Source: Candidatus Argoarchaeum ethanivorans (GTDB lineage Archaea; Halobacteriota; Methanosarcinia; Methanosarcinales; EX4572-44). From it: a DNA stretch of 10,309 bases. The notes beneath the pieces were generated by a model. It searched no databases, had not been told where the DNA came from, and saw nothing but the letters and a program-made list of their open reading frames with translations. The DNA lies in the NCBI GenBank assembly GCA_905067535.1, contig CAJHIR010000036.1:1-10309 (forward strand), in the 5' to 3' direction. The stretch's first letter is position 1. Each line of letters starts with the position of its first letter. Both the position numbers and the translations under genes were made by a program. Below are positions 1 to 6,431 of this stretch, in pieces.

Positions 1-2
1 TC

Positions 3-95
3 GAAAGCCTTAATTCCTACTTCCAATATGCAAAAAAGTACGGATTCATAAAAAAAAACAAAAGAAATAGCGTTGATGAAGGCTTAAGCGTTTGA
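3..95 (+). CDS. Possible C-terminal tail of an upstream gene (partial)
   Basis: From base 3 one frame stays open for 30 codons to a TGA at 93-95 and reads ESLNSYFQYAKKYGFIKK followed by a polar end. The mix of aromatic, lysine and polar residues looks like a real protein terminus, while the other two forward frames stop early. I do not recognise the family and no domain is visible. A run of nine A (50-58) lies in this frame, and such runs break another gene in this window, so the frame could be wrong. It could also be chance. Confidence 0.3.
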   Translation, partial: ESLNSYFQYAKKYGFIKKNKRNSVDEGLSV

Positions 96-340
96 TGGTG
101 ATTGTGTTGGACTGGATTATGCTTGGTGTGTTTCACAGTTGAAGATATGACTAAGAGTAAGTAACAGTTTAAATCTTGTGGTTGAAAATCATAGAGAATG
201 TGCAAATATCCCTCCAGCGTTTAGCTGCGACACGAGAGATGTTATTATATTATTCTTCACTGGTGTCAAGGTTTGGAGTTTTTGATGAAAACATCTATAT
301 CAGGAGTGTATCAATTATATGTTACAAGGTGAAATTGAGA
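96..340. other. Non-coding leader region before UPF0179
   Basis: I see no convincing gene here. The UPF0179 frame stays open upstream to a TTG at 176, but those codons do not resemble the family and the strong ribosome binding site GGTGA at 328-332 favours the ATG at 341. An AT-rich TTATATTATT at 243-252 is a possible TATA box. It would give a leader of roughly 65-70 bases, but this is weak. Confidence 0.4.
328..332 (+). promoter_or_regulatory. Ribosome binding site for UPF0179
   Basis: GGTGA lies 8 bases before the ATG at 341. The same GGTGA core precedes carB and mrp, so it is the usual Shine-Dalgarno form in this genome. It decides the start against in-frame upstream candidates. Confidence 0.7.
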
Positions 341-787
341 ATGGTTGATTTGAACTCTATAATAACTCTTATTGGAACCAGACTTGCAATAGTAGGAAAT
401 GAATTTATTTTTTATGGTCCTGCTGCTGAATGCGAAGGTTGTAAGTTAAAAAACACCTGCAACAACCTGAAGGTAGGAAATAAATACCGGATCGCAAGCG
501 TCAAGAAGGAGCAGGTGCACAAGTGTGCTATCCACGATATTGGAGTATATGCTGTTGAAGTGGTACCAGGTCAAACAGTAGCACTTGTTGATTCGAAAAA
601 AGCATTTAATGGTTCAAAAATTGTATACGAGCCGCCAGACTGCAGTGAATTTGATTGTGCAGACTATGATCGTTGCCACCCGGTAGGACTAAATGTTGGT
701 GACAAGTACACGATTGTTGAACTACTTAATGAAGAACGTCCACAGTGTCAGATGGGTTACTCACTGAAGGCGGTGGCGCTTAAATAA
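341..787 (+). CDS. UPF0179 family archaeal protein
   Basis: 148 residues, the usual length of UPF0179 (about 145), a family found in archaea with no assigned function. Recognisable family landmarks are the N-terminal ITLIG, then GPAAECEGC (residues 26-34), NTC (38-40), KKAFNGS (86-92), EPPDC (97-101) and CHPVGL (112-117). Eight cysteines (31, 34, 40, 62, 101, 106, 112, 136) in C-x2-C-x5-C and C-x4-C-x5-C spacing suggest a bound metal or Fe-S cluster; that is inference. The ATG at 341 is chosen because GGTGA sits 8 bases upstream and homologues start near ITLIG. It precedes carA by 157 bp filled with hairpins, so co-transcription with carAB is possible but not shown. No membrane segment or signal peptide is visible. 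Confidence 0.88.
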   Translation: MVDLNSIITLIGTRLAIVGNEFIFYGPAAECEGCKLKNTCNNLKVGNKYRIASVKKEQVHKCAIHDIGVYAVEVVPGQTVALVDSKKAFNGSKIVYEPPDCSEFDCADYDRCHPVGLNVGDKYTIVELLNEERPQCQMGYSLKAVALK

Positions 788-795
788 AATAAGAA

Positions 796-941
796 CTCGT
801 TTGCTAGCGCAATCGAGAATTGTTTCCACATACGGTGTGTGCGGTTCTACACAACAAAGTGTGTAGTGCTGAACGCAATCGAGAATTAGGAGTTGTTTCC
901 GCACACGAAGTGTGTGGCTGCACAACGAAGTTATACAGGTA
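796..941 (+). repeat. Array of related hairpins, duplicated, upstream of carA
   Basis: The gap before carA is almost all inverted repeats. The left end is CTCGTTTGC / GCAATCGAG (796-804, 809-817; one mismatch). A unit beginning CGCAATCGAGAATT occurs at 808-821 and again at 874-887. Each copy is followed by GTTTCC (822-827; 895-900, where copy two has 7 extra bases, 888-894), then a CACA-type hairpin with its loop (828-840; 901-916), then a second hairpin (847-853 with 860-866; 918-926 with 930-938). The last hairpin, stem CTGCACAAC, loop GAA, stem GTTATACAG, matches the carB palindrome except for two G-to-A changes. If transcribed, the region would fold into a chain of short stems. It could be a dispersed element or a 5' leader; I favour the former because the same end hairpins recur inside carB. 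Confidence 0.75.
937..940 (+). promoter_or_regulatory. Probable carA ribosome binding site inside the repeat
   Basis: AGGT lies 4 bases before the carA ATG at 945. It is formed by the last bases of the terminal hairpin; the carB copy of the element ends with the same CAGGTA. The match to the anti-Shine-Dalgarno is short, so confidence is moderate. Confidence 0.45.
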
Positions 942-944
942 TTT

Positions 945-2021
945 ATGGACGCTGTGTTAGGTATTGAAGATGGTACCGCTGTTGTTGGTACTGGTTTTGG
1001 CAAAGAAGGTGTCGTATGTGGCGAGCTAGTGTTTTCCACGCAGTATACTGGCTATGAAGAGGCTCTTACTGACCCATCATACGCTGGTCAGATTCTCATG
1101 TTCACATATCCTCTTATTGGAAATTATGGTGTGAATGGTGAGGCATTCCAGTCTGCTGGTATGAAAGCCGAGGCTATCGTGGTGCGCGAGGCTTGCCCTG
1201 TTCCATCTCACCGCCTGTCGAAGCAGAGTATTGTTGAGTTTGTAGAAAGTGAGAATAAATCTGGCATCGCTGGTGTTGATACCAGGATGCTAACGATTAA
1301 GACAAGGGAAAGTGGTGCGATGCGTGCTGCCCTCATTGTTGGGAGTGATGATTGTGAAGAAGCGGTAAATCGTGCGCGAGCACATCAGATAATAACTGAG
1401 CTTGATTTGATATCACAGGTTACCTGCAAGGAGTCTTATTCTATCCGGGGGCTGAGTGGTGCCCCGCATTTTGTGGTGATTGATCTTGGCATCAAAAGAA
1501 ACATGATTGAAAGTTTGAAGAAGCGGGGCGTAAAACTGACAGTTGTCCCTGCAACTACAAAGCCGCAAGAAGTGATTGATTTGAAGCCTGATGCCGTGCT
1601 GATTTCAAATGGTCCTGGCGATCCGCGGATGGCGAAAGATGCTACTCGTGTGGTTTCAGAGCTTGCAGGCACTGTTTCGATTTTTGGAATTTGCCTGGGA
1701 AACCAGGTTATTGCACTTGGACTTGGCGCTGAGACGTATAAACTTAAGTTTGGCCATCGCGGTGCCAACCAGCCTGTTAAGGATTTTGAAAGTGGGATTG
1801 TGCATATCACCTCGCAGAATCACGGGTTTGCAGTGGATGCTGACTCTGTTGAAGCTGCTGATGCAAGAGTGACACAGGTGAATGTTAACGACGGCACTGT
1901 CGAGGGTATTTCACATAACTATCTTGAGATTATGTCTGTGCAATATCATCCCGAGGCGCATCCCGGTCCGTTGGATACTGAAGCATTATTTTTTGACCGG
2001 GTTGTTCGGATGGTGAAATAA
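945..2021 (+). CDS. carA: Carbamoyl-phosphate synthase small subunit (glutaminase)
   Basis: Hydrolyses glutamine and channels ammonia to CarB for carbamoyl phosphate, feeding pyrimidine and arginine synthesis in the cytoplasm. 358 residues, normal for CarA. The N-terminal CarA domain has FSTQYTGYEEALTDPSYAGQI; the class I glutamine amidotransferase domain begins near HFVVIDLGIKRN. The catalytic triad is visible: Cys250 in FGICLGNQ, His335 and Glu337 in QYHPEAHPGP. The oxyanion-side GPGDP and the FGHRGANQPV stretch are present. GICLGNQ replaces the bacterial GICLGHQ; I believe Asn is common in archaea. The ATG at 945 matches family starts (MDAVLGIEDGT). A GTG at 912 would add 11 residues (MWLHNEVIQVF) encoded by the hairpin element, which is less likely. 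carB follows after 4 bases, so the two are co-transcribed. Confidence 0.96.
   Translation: MDAVLGIEDGTAVVGTGFGKEGVVCGELVFSTQYTGYEEALTDPSYAGQILMFTYPLIGNYGVNGEAFQSAGMKAEAIVVREACPVPSHRLSKQSIVEFVESENKSGIAGVDTRMLTIKTRESGAMRAALIVGSDDCEEAVNRARAHQIITELDLISQVTCKESYSIRGLSGAPHFVVIDLGIKRNMIESLKKRGVKLTVVPATTKPQEVIDLKPDAVLISNGPGDPRMAKDATRVVSELAGTVSIFGICLGNQVIALGLGAETYKLKFGHRGANQPVKDFESGIVHITSQNHGFAVDADSVEAADARVTQVNVNDGTVEGISHNYLEIMSVQYHPEAHPGPLDTEALFFDRVVRMVK
2012..2016 (+). promoter_or_regulatory. Ribosome binding site for carB within the carA end
   Basis: GGTGA lies inside the last codons of carA, 9 bases before the carB ATG. A second GGAG touches the ATG directly and is too close to act. The arrangement implies translational coupling of the two subunits. 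Confidence 0.5.
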
Positions 2022-2025
2022 GGAG

Positions 2026-5000
2026 ATGCCGAAGCGAACTGATATTAAAAAGGTGCTGTTGATAGGGTCTGGTCCGATTCTCATTGGCCAGGCTGCCGAA
2101 TTTGATTTTTCCGGTTCGCAGGCATGCCGCTCTCTTCGCGAGGAAGGAATTAAAGTGGTGCTTGTGAATTCAAATCCTGCAACAATTATGACCGACCCCG
2201 ACATGGCTGATGCTGTGTACATTGAGCCGATTAAACCGGAAGTGGTTGCGCAGATTATTGAAAAAGAGAAGCCTGACGGTGTGATTGCCGGACTCGGGGG
2301 TCAGACCGGTCTTAACGTGGTAAGCGAGCTTGCTGACATGGGTGTGTTTGAACAGTACGGTGTGAAACTCCTTGGCACGCCACTCTCTGCGATTCGCGAT
2401 AGCGAGGACCGTGACCTGTTCAAGCGTACAATGATTGATATTGGGGAACCTGTTCCAAGAAGCAAGGCTGTAACGTCAATTAACGAAGCTGAAAAACTAA
2501 TAGAAACACTTGGACTCCCGGTTGTCATTCGCCCTGCTTACACACTCGGCGGTGCTGGAGGTGGTATTGCCTATACGCCTGATGACCTTTACAAGATCAC
2601 AGCGCTTGGGCTCAACCGTTCAAGAATTCACCAGGTGTTAATCGAGGAGAGTGTGCTTGGATGGAAGGAGTTTGAGTACGAGGTCATGCGGGATAAAAAC
2701 GATACATGTATCGTAATCTGTAACATGGAAAATATTGACCCGATGGGCATTCACACCGGCGAGTCAATTGTTGTCACACCATCCCAGACTTTAACTGACA
2801 ACGAACACCAGATGCTTCGAAGCGCATCCATTAAAATCATACGAAGCCTTGGAATTGAAGGTGGCTGCAACATCCAGTTTGCTGTAAAGGATGGAGAGTA
2901 TAGAATTGTTGAAGTTAACCCGCGTGTATCTCGCTCCTCAGCCCTTGCATCCAAAGCAACAGGCTACCCTATAGCGCGAGTAACAGCAAAGATAGCTATT
3001 GGACTTGCTCTTGATGAGATTGTAAACGATGTGACCAAAAAAACGCCAGCCTCCTTTGAGCCAACCATTGATTACACAGTTGTGAAGATTCCACGCTGGC
3101 CATTTGATAAATTCGCGACCGCAGATAATCACCTTACAACTGCCATGAAGAGCACCGGGGAAGTGATGGCAATCGGGCGTACGATTGAAGAATCTCTACA
3201 GAAGGCAGTGCGTTCACTTGACATTAGTATGGACTTTGGATATGGAAACTGGACACACGATGAACTGGTAGACATTCTTAAACACCCGACTAACGAGCGT
3301 CTCTTTGCCATATACAAGGCACTGCAAAGCGATATGAGTGTAGCGGAGATTAGTTGCCTCACAAACATTGATCCTTTTTTTATCCGGAAGATTAAAAACA
3401 TCGTAACGATGGAAGACGAACTGCGGCACACTCGATTGCTTGCGCAATCGAGAGTCAAAGGATACCGGTTACCTCTGCACAACGAAGTTGTGCAGGTAAC
3501 AATAGAAGACGAGCTGAAGCGAACTCAACTTCATCCTGCACTCCTTAAGAAAGCAAAGCAAAACGGCTTCACAGATGCGCGGATTGCAGAACTCACCGGC
3601 AAAAAGAGGGAAGAGATTAATGACCAACGCCTACAAAGTGGCATACTTGCCACATATAAAATGGTTGACACCTGTGCAGCAGAGTTTGCAGCAGCAACGC
3701 CTTACTACTACTCAACTTACGAGGACGAATGCGAAACTGTCGAGAGCAGCAGAAAGAAGGTTTTAATCATTGGCTCAGGTCCAATACGAATCGGGCAGGG
3801 AATAGAATTCGACTACTGTACAGTTCACGCAGTAACCGCTCTTAGAGAAGAGGGGATTGAAACACACATCATCAACAACAACCCTGAAACCGTGTCAACA
3901 GACTATGACACGTCAGACAAACTATTTTTTGAGCCGCTCACACTCGAAGATGTGATTAATGTTATCGAGCGAGAGCATCCTTATGGTGTTATCGTACAAT
4001 TTGGCGGTCAAACCTCAGTAAACCTTGCACTCCCACTGCAACAGGAATTAACCCGCAGAAGCGACCTGCAAACCTGCATACTTGGCACAACTCCGGAGGA
4101 CATGGACATGGCAGAGGATCGGGAACGTTTCAACACACTGCTGCAAAAACTTGGTATCCCACAGCCGGATGGCGGATGTGCAACTTCTACTACTGAAGCA
4201 TATACTGAAGCAAATCGTATCGGGTATCCGGTACTTGTACGTCCTTCATACGTTCTTGGAGGGCGCGCTATGGAAATCGTGTACGATGAAAAAGATCTCA
4301 CGCGATACATGACTGAAGCAGTCAAAGTATCCAACGATCACCCGGTACTAATCGACGACTTTCTTGAGAACGCAATTGAAATCGATGTTGATGCAGTGTG
4401 TGACGGAGAGGATGTGTTAATCGGTGCAATAATGGAACACACAGAAGAAGCAGGTGTTCACTCAGGTGATTCTGCCTGTGTTATACCACCACAAACAATT
4501 CCATCTCACATACTGGGAAAAGTTCGCGAGTACATGCAGCAGATAGCCATAGCATTGAATGTGAAAGGACTGGTTAACATTCAAATGGCATACAAAAACG
4601 ATACAGTGTACGTGCTTGAAGCAAATCCCCGCTCAAGTCGAACCATACCCTTCGTATCCAAAGCAACCGGACTGCCGCTTGCAAAGATTGCTGCAAAAGT
4701 AATAATGGGACGCAGCCTACAGGAACTTGGCTACACACAGGAAGTAGTACCAGCAAACGTGTCAGTAAAAGAAGTGTTACTACCTTTCGACCGATTACCA
4801 GGCGCAGACCCACTTCTTGGACCAGAAATGAAAAGCACTGGCGAAGTCATGGGAATAGACACAAACTTTGCCCATGCGTTTTTCAAAGCACAGTTGAGCG
4901 CAGAAAACGAACTCCCATTAAAAGGCACAGTGTTCATGTCCATACGACAGAAAGATAAAGAACACATTGCAACAATCGCACGAAAGTTGCAGGGAGCAGG

Positions 5001-5334
5001 ACTGCGTTTGATTGGCACAAAGGGCACAGCAGCATACCTTCAGAGCAAAGGCATACAGATGGAAACGATACAAAAAGTAAGTGAAGGAAGCCCAAATGTG
5101 GTTGACCTGATACATGAAAACAAGGTGCAGCTAATAATTAACACACCCACAAACAAACAATCAAGAAGCGACGGATACCAGATACGAAGAGCGGCCGTTG
5201 ACTACAAAATACCTTACATTACTACAATCCAGGCGGCTCTCGCATCAGCCGATGCCATAGTAGCCATGAAACTCGAAAAAATTACCATAAAACCCATCAA
5301 AGAATACCATAAAGAAAATCTCTCAAAACAATAA
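2026..5334 (+). CDS. carB: Carbamoyl-phosphate synthase large subunit
   Basis: Makes carbamoyl phosphate from bicarbonate, ammonia and two ATP, with CarA. 1102 residues against a usual 1060-1075. The two homologous halves are complete: VLLIGSGPILIGQAAEFD near residue 10 with the first ATP-grasp motif RPAYTLGGAGGG at 169, and VLIIGSGPIRIGQGIEFDY near 579 with RPSYVLGGRA at 739. Metal-binding ENP-type motifs (VEVNPRVSRSS, LEANPRSSRT) are intact. A C-terminal MGS-like regulatory domain begins around 966 (KGTVFMSIRQKDK; GTKGTAAYL). The extra length is explained by a 31-residue insertion at about 470-500 in the oligomerisation domain, between MEDELRHT and its near copy IEDELKRT; it is encoded by a palindromic element (see 3409-3526). 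The frame is unbroken and catalytic motifs are intact, so the enzyme is presumably active. Confidence 0.97.
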   Translation: MPKRTDIKKVLLIGSGPILIGQAAEFDFSGSQACRSLREEGIKVVLVNSNPATIMTDPDMADAVYIEPIKPEVVAQIIEKEKPDGVIAGLGGQTGLNVVSELADMGVFEQYGVKLLGTPLSAIRDSEDRDLFKRTMIDIGEPVPRSKAVTSINEAEKLIETLGLPVVIRPAYTLGGAGGGIAYTPDDLYKITALGLNRSRIHQVLIEESVLGWKEFEYEVMRDKNDTCIVICNMENIDPMGIHTGESIVVTPSQTLTDNEHQMLRSASIKIIRSLGIEGGCNIQFAVKDGEYRIVEVNPRVSRSSALASKATGYPIARVTAKIAIGLALDEIVNDVTKKTPASFEPTIDYTVVKIPRWPFDKFATADNHLTTAMKSTGEVMAIGRTIEESLQKAVRSLDISMDFGYGNWTHDELVDILKHPTNERLFAIYKALQSDMSVAEISCLTNIDPFFIRKIKNIVTMEDELRHTRLLAQSRVKGYRLPLHNEVVQVTIEDELKRTQLHPALLKKAKQNGFTDARIAELTGKKREEINDQRLQSGILATYKMVDTCAAEFAAATPYYYSTYEDECETVESSRKKVLIIGSGPIRIGQGIEFDYCTVHAVTALREEGIETHIINNNPETVSTDYDTSDKLFFEPLTLEDVINVIEREHPYGVIVQFGGQTSVNLALPLQQELTRRSDLQTCILGTTPEDMDMAEDRERFNTLLQKLGIPQPDGGCATSTTEAYTEANRIGYPVLVRPSYVLGGRAMEIVYDEKDLTRYMTEAVKVSNDHPVLIDDFLENAIEIDVDAVCDGEDVLIGAIMEHTEEAGVHSGDSACVIPPQTIPSHILGKVREYMQQIAIALNVKGLVNIQMAYKNDTVYVLEANPRSSRTIPFVSKATGLPLAKIAAKVIMGRSLQELGYTQEVVPANVSVKEVLLPFDRLPGADPLLGPEMKSTGEVMGIDTNFAHAFFKAQLSAENELPLKGTVFMSIRQKDKEHIATIARKLQGAGLRLIGTKGTAAYLQSKGIQMETIQKVSEGSPNVVDLIHENKVQLIINTPTNKQSRSDGYQIRRAAVDYKIPYITTIQAALASADAIVAMKLEKITIKPIKEYHKENLSKQ
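3409..3526 (+). repeat. In-frame palindromic element inside carB with flanking repeats
   Basis: Two imperfect 25-base direct repeats (3409-3433 and 3502-3526, about 19 matches; MEDELRHT and IEDELKRT) lie 93 bases apart, a multiple of three. Between and overlapping them are two strong hairpins. The first is CTCGATTGC / GCAATCGAG (3431-3439, 3444-3452, loop TTGC). The second is stem CTGCACAAC, loop GAA, stem GTTGTGCAG (3475-3495), extended outward by GTTAC/GTAAC (3468-3472, 3496-3500) past a two-base bulge. Both hairpins have near copies at the two ends of the array upstream of carA. The encoded insert reads LLAQSRVKGYRLPLHNEVVQV and is not part of any CarB I know. The best reading is a mobile or spreading palindromic element that landed without breaking the frame. 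Confidence 0.8.
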
Positions 5335-5380
5335 ACAAAGTATACTACTCCATAAATATAATTTGGAATTTTTATGGCAT

Positions 5381-5410
5381 AAACCACTGGGATGTAGAGA
5401 TGGGTTTTTT
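5381..5410 (+). terminator. Possible carB terminator
   Basis: About 47 bases after the carB stop, AAACCA (5381-5386) can pair with TGGGTTT (5401-5407, one bulge) and runs into six T (5405-5410). The stem is short and archaeal termination often needs only a T-run, so this is weak. Confidence 0.25.
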
Positions 5411-5433
5411 GTGAAGCTATTTTTGGACGGTAC

Positions 5434-5443
5434 ATTAAAATAC
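5434..5443 (+). promoter_or_regulatory. Candidate TATA box for secG
   Basis: ATTAAAATAC is centred about 30 bases before the secG ATG. An archaeal transcript would then start within a few bases of the ATG, giving a leaderless mRNA, which fits the absence of a Shine-Dalgarno before 5468. Confidence 0.35.
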
Positions 5444-5467
5444 AATAACACAATAGTTAAGCATATA

Positions 5468-5638
5468 ATGGCAGCAAAAAAAAGTGAAAGCGGCTTGATG
5501 TCTTCCGCAGGGCTCATGCGGTACTTTGATTCTGAAGAAACGAAGATGCTGTTTACTCCAAAAACAGTAGTATCTGTTAGTATAGCAATAGCTATAACAC
5601 TGTTAGCGCTTAATGCACACTTTGGTCTTTGGCCCTGA
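5468..5638 (+). CDS. secG: Preprotein translocase subunit Sec61-beta (SecG)
   Basis: Small tail-anchored subunit of the SecYE-beta protein-export channel in the cytoplasmic membrane. 56 residues, typical for the archaeal form. The polar, lysine-rich N-terminus carries the family signature SGLMSSAGLMRYFDSEE (residues 7-23), followed by KTVV and one hydrophobic membrane segment (about 34-53, VVSVSIAIAITLLALNAHFG), ending LWP. The frame is open upstream to 5363 but those codons are unlike the family; MAAKKSESG is the natural start. A run of eight A in codons 2-5 is in frame here. It converges on carS with 15 bp between stop codons, leaving little room for separate terminators. It has its own candidate promoter, so it is probably a single-gene unit. 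Confidence 0.93.
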   Translation: MAAKKSESGLMSSAGLMRYFDSEETKMLFTPKTVVSVSIAIAITLLALNAHFGLWP

Positions 5639-5653
5639 GGACTTAGGCTCCAA

Positions 5654-6196
5654 TTACCATGGCTCTTTTTTAAGTTTAACATGGTACCCGATAAGATTTG
5701 TAATTCTATGTAGAACTGGAGTGATTATTAATATTATAACCATCGTGGTTGCTGTGAAGTGTTCGATAAACCACGATCCCTGTAATAAATATGTTAGTAT
5801 CCATGCACCTATTACAAAGTCGAGCTGGTCTGCTATCATAAATTTCGCTCCACGTTTGAAGCCGAGACGACGTTTAATAAAACTTTTGCACATATCTCCA
5901 AGCAGTGCACCGAAAGATAGAGAGAATACCGCAAGTAATGTAAAACCTCCAAACCGCCCGGCAAGCGAGGTGTTCATCTGTATTATTCCAAGAATTGTTC
6001 CACAGATGACCCCTCCTGCAAGCCCTCGATAGGTCTTACCATCTCCAAGAATACGTTTCCCGTCGACAAAGTTCCTGCCAAAGTCAATCGAAGCTCCACC
6101 TCCGCATACCACTGCTGTTGGGTTTGCAATATATGCCGGGAGCATGAGCCATAACGCACTCAGAATAACTTCAATCACTGCATGTATTTCAATCAC
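5654..6196 (-). CDS. carS: CDP-archaeol synthase
   Basis: Transfers CMP from CTP to 2,3-bis-O-geranylgeranylglyceryl phosphate, giving the activated precursor of archaeal polar lipids, in the membrane. 180 residues, normal for CarS (formerly DUF46). Family motifs are clear: LWLMLPAYIANP (15-26), IDFGRNF (37-43), ILGDGKTYRG (49-58), and SFGALLGDMCKSFIKRR (94-110). The hydrophobic profile suggests about five membrane segments: near 7-30, 59-75, 83-103, 123-140 and 150-170. No ATG is available: the start is GTG at 6196, or GTG at 6178 six codons later. The two lie in an 18-bp tandem duplication. A TATA-like box 29 bases before 6196 supports the first start on a leaderless transcript. The symbol carS is the established name and is unrelated to carAB. 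Confidence 0.93.
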   Translation of the reverse strand: MIEIHAVIEVILSALWLMLPAYIANPTAVVCGGGASIDFGRNFVDGKRILGDGKTYRGLAGGVICGTILGIIQMNTSLAGRFGGFTLLAVFSLSFGALLGDMCKSFIKRRLGFKRGAKFMIADQLDFVIGAWILTYLLQGSWFIEHFTATTMVIILIITPVLHRITNLIGYHVKLKKEPW

Positions 6197-6201
6197 TGCA
6201 T
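6170..6201 (-). repeat. 18-bp tandem duplication across the carS start
   Basis: TTCAATCACTGCAT (+ strand) occurs at 6170-6183 and 6188-6201. On the coding strand this duplicates GCAGTGATTGAA, hence the N-terminus reads VIEIHAVIEV with two alternative GTG starts in the same frame. Confidence 0.85.
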
Positions 6202-6220
6202 ATCTAAGAATGGTTATGGT

Positions 6221-6228
6221 GATATAAA
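6221..6228 (-). promoter_or_regulatory. Candidate TATA box for carS
   Basis: On the minus strand TTTATATC, within a longer AT-rich stretch to 6237, is centred about 29 bases before the GTG at 6196. This is the spacing expected for a leaderless archaeal promoter; no Shine-Dalgarno is seen before either GTG. Confidence 0.4.
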
Positions 6229-6263
6229 TAAATCACGATCATTCAATATACTGCCAGCAGGAA

Positions 6264-6381
6264 GCTGCATCACAGATCAATGGCACTACTGTCTCTGCAA
6301 CTTATTATTATTATATTTCTGCACGACGAAGTTGTGCAGTGCTGCATCACAGATCAATGGCACTACTGTCTTCGCAACTTA
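6264..6381. repeat. 41-bp direct repeats enclosing a carB-type palindrome
   Basis: Copies at 6264-6304 and 6341-6381 begin GCTGCATCACAGATCAATGG and agree at 39 of 41 positions (CT versus TC near the end). The 36 bases between them contain a perfect-but-one palindrome at 6319-6339: stem CTGCACGAC, loop GAA, stem GTTGTGCAG. That is the same palindrome as in carB (one base different) and before carA. Its right flank TGCTG also follows the hairpin that ends at 866. The arrangement, palindrome between direct repeats, mirrors the carB case. Confidence 0.85.
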
Positions 6382-6431
6382 CTCGAGCATGTTCAAAATA
6401 TAGACCAATGCTTCAATCAATCCGTCTCTTT

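Larger units (their letters stand above)
6202..6431. other. Non-coding gap between carS and DUF447
   Basis: The gap holds the carS promoter candidate, two 41-bp direct repeats with a palindrome between them, and a short TTA run (about 6302-6313). Open frames here are short, run through the repeats into antisense of DUF447, and look like no known protein. I see no RNA gene. Confidence 0.5.

Noticed and set aside
17..205. Minus-strand 62-residue open frame at the left edge.
   Set aside because: Low-complexity, no recognisable motif, no ribosome binding site; chance in AT-rich DNA.
176..340. N-terminal extension of UPF0179 from a TTG at 176.
   Set aside because: Would add 55 residues unlike the family; ATG 341 has GGTGA at the right distance.
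796..941. A pyrimidine riboswitch or attenuator controlling carAB.
   Set aside because: No leader peptide, no T-run terminator, and the same hairpins occur within carB coding sequence and elsewhere, so a dispersed repeat explains them better. A secondary regulatory effect is not excluded.
1692..1703. GICLGNQ instead of GICLGHQ at the CarA active site as a damaged enzyme.
   Set aside because: The nucleophile Cys250 and His335/Glu337 are intact, and Asn at this position is, to my recollection, common in archaeal CarA.
5363..5467. Extended N-terminus of SecG from 5363.
   Set aside because: The 35 extra residues are unlike Sec61-beta, and a TATA-like box lies inside them.
6264..6381. Two near-identical 41-bp repeats with a 36-bp spacer, resembling a minimal CRISPR.
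   Set aside because: Only two copies, no cas genes, and the 'spacer' holds a palindrome belonging to a dispersed family seen in carB and before carA.
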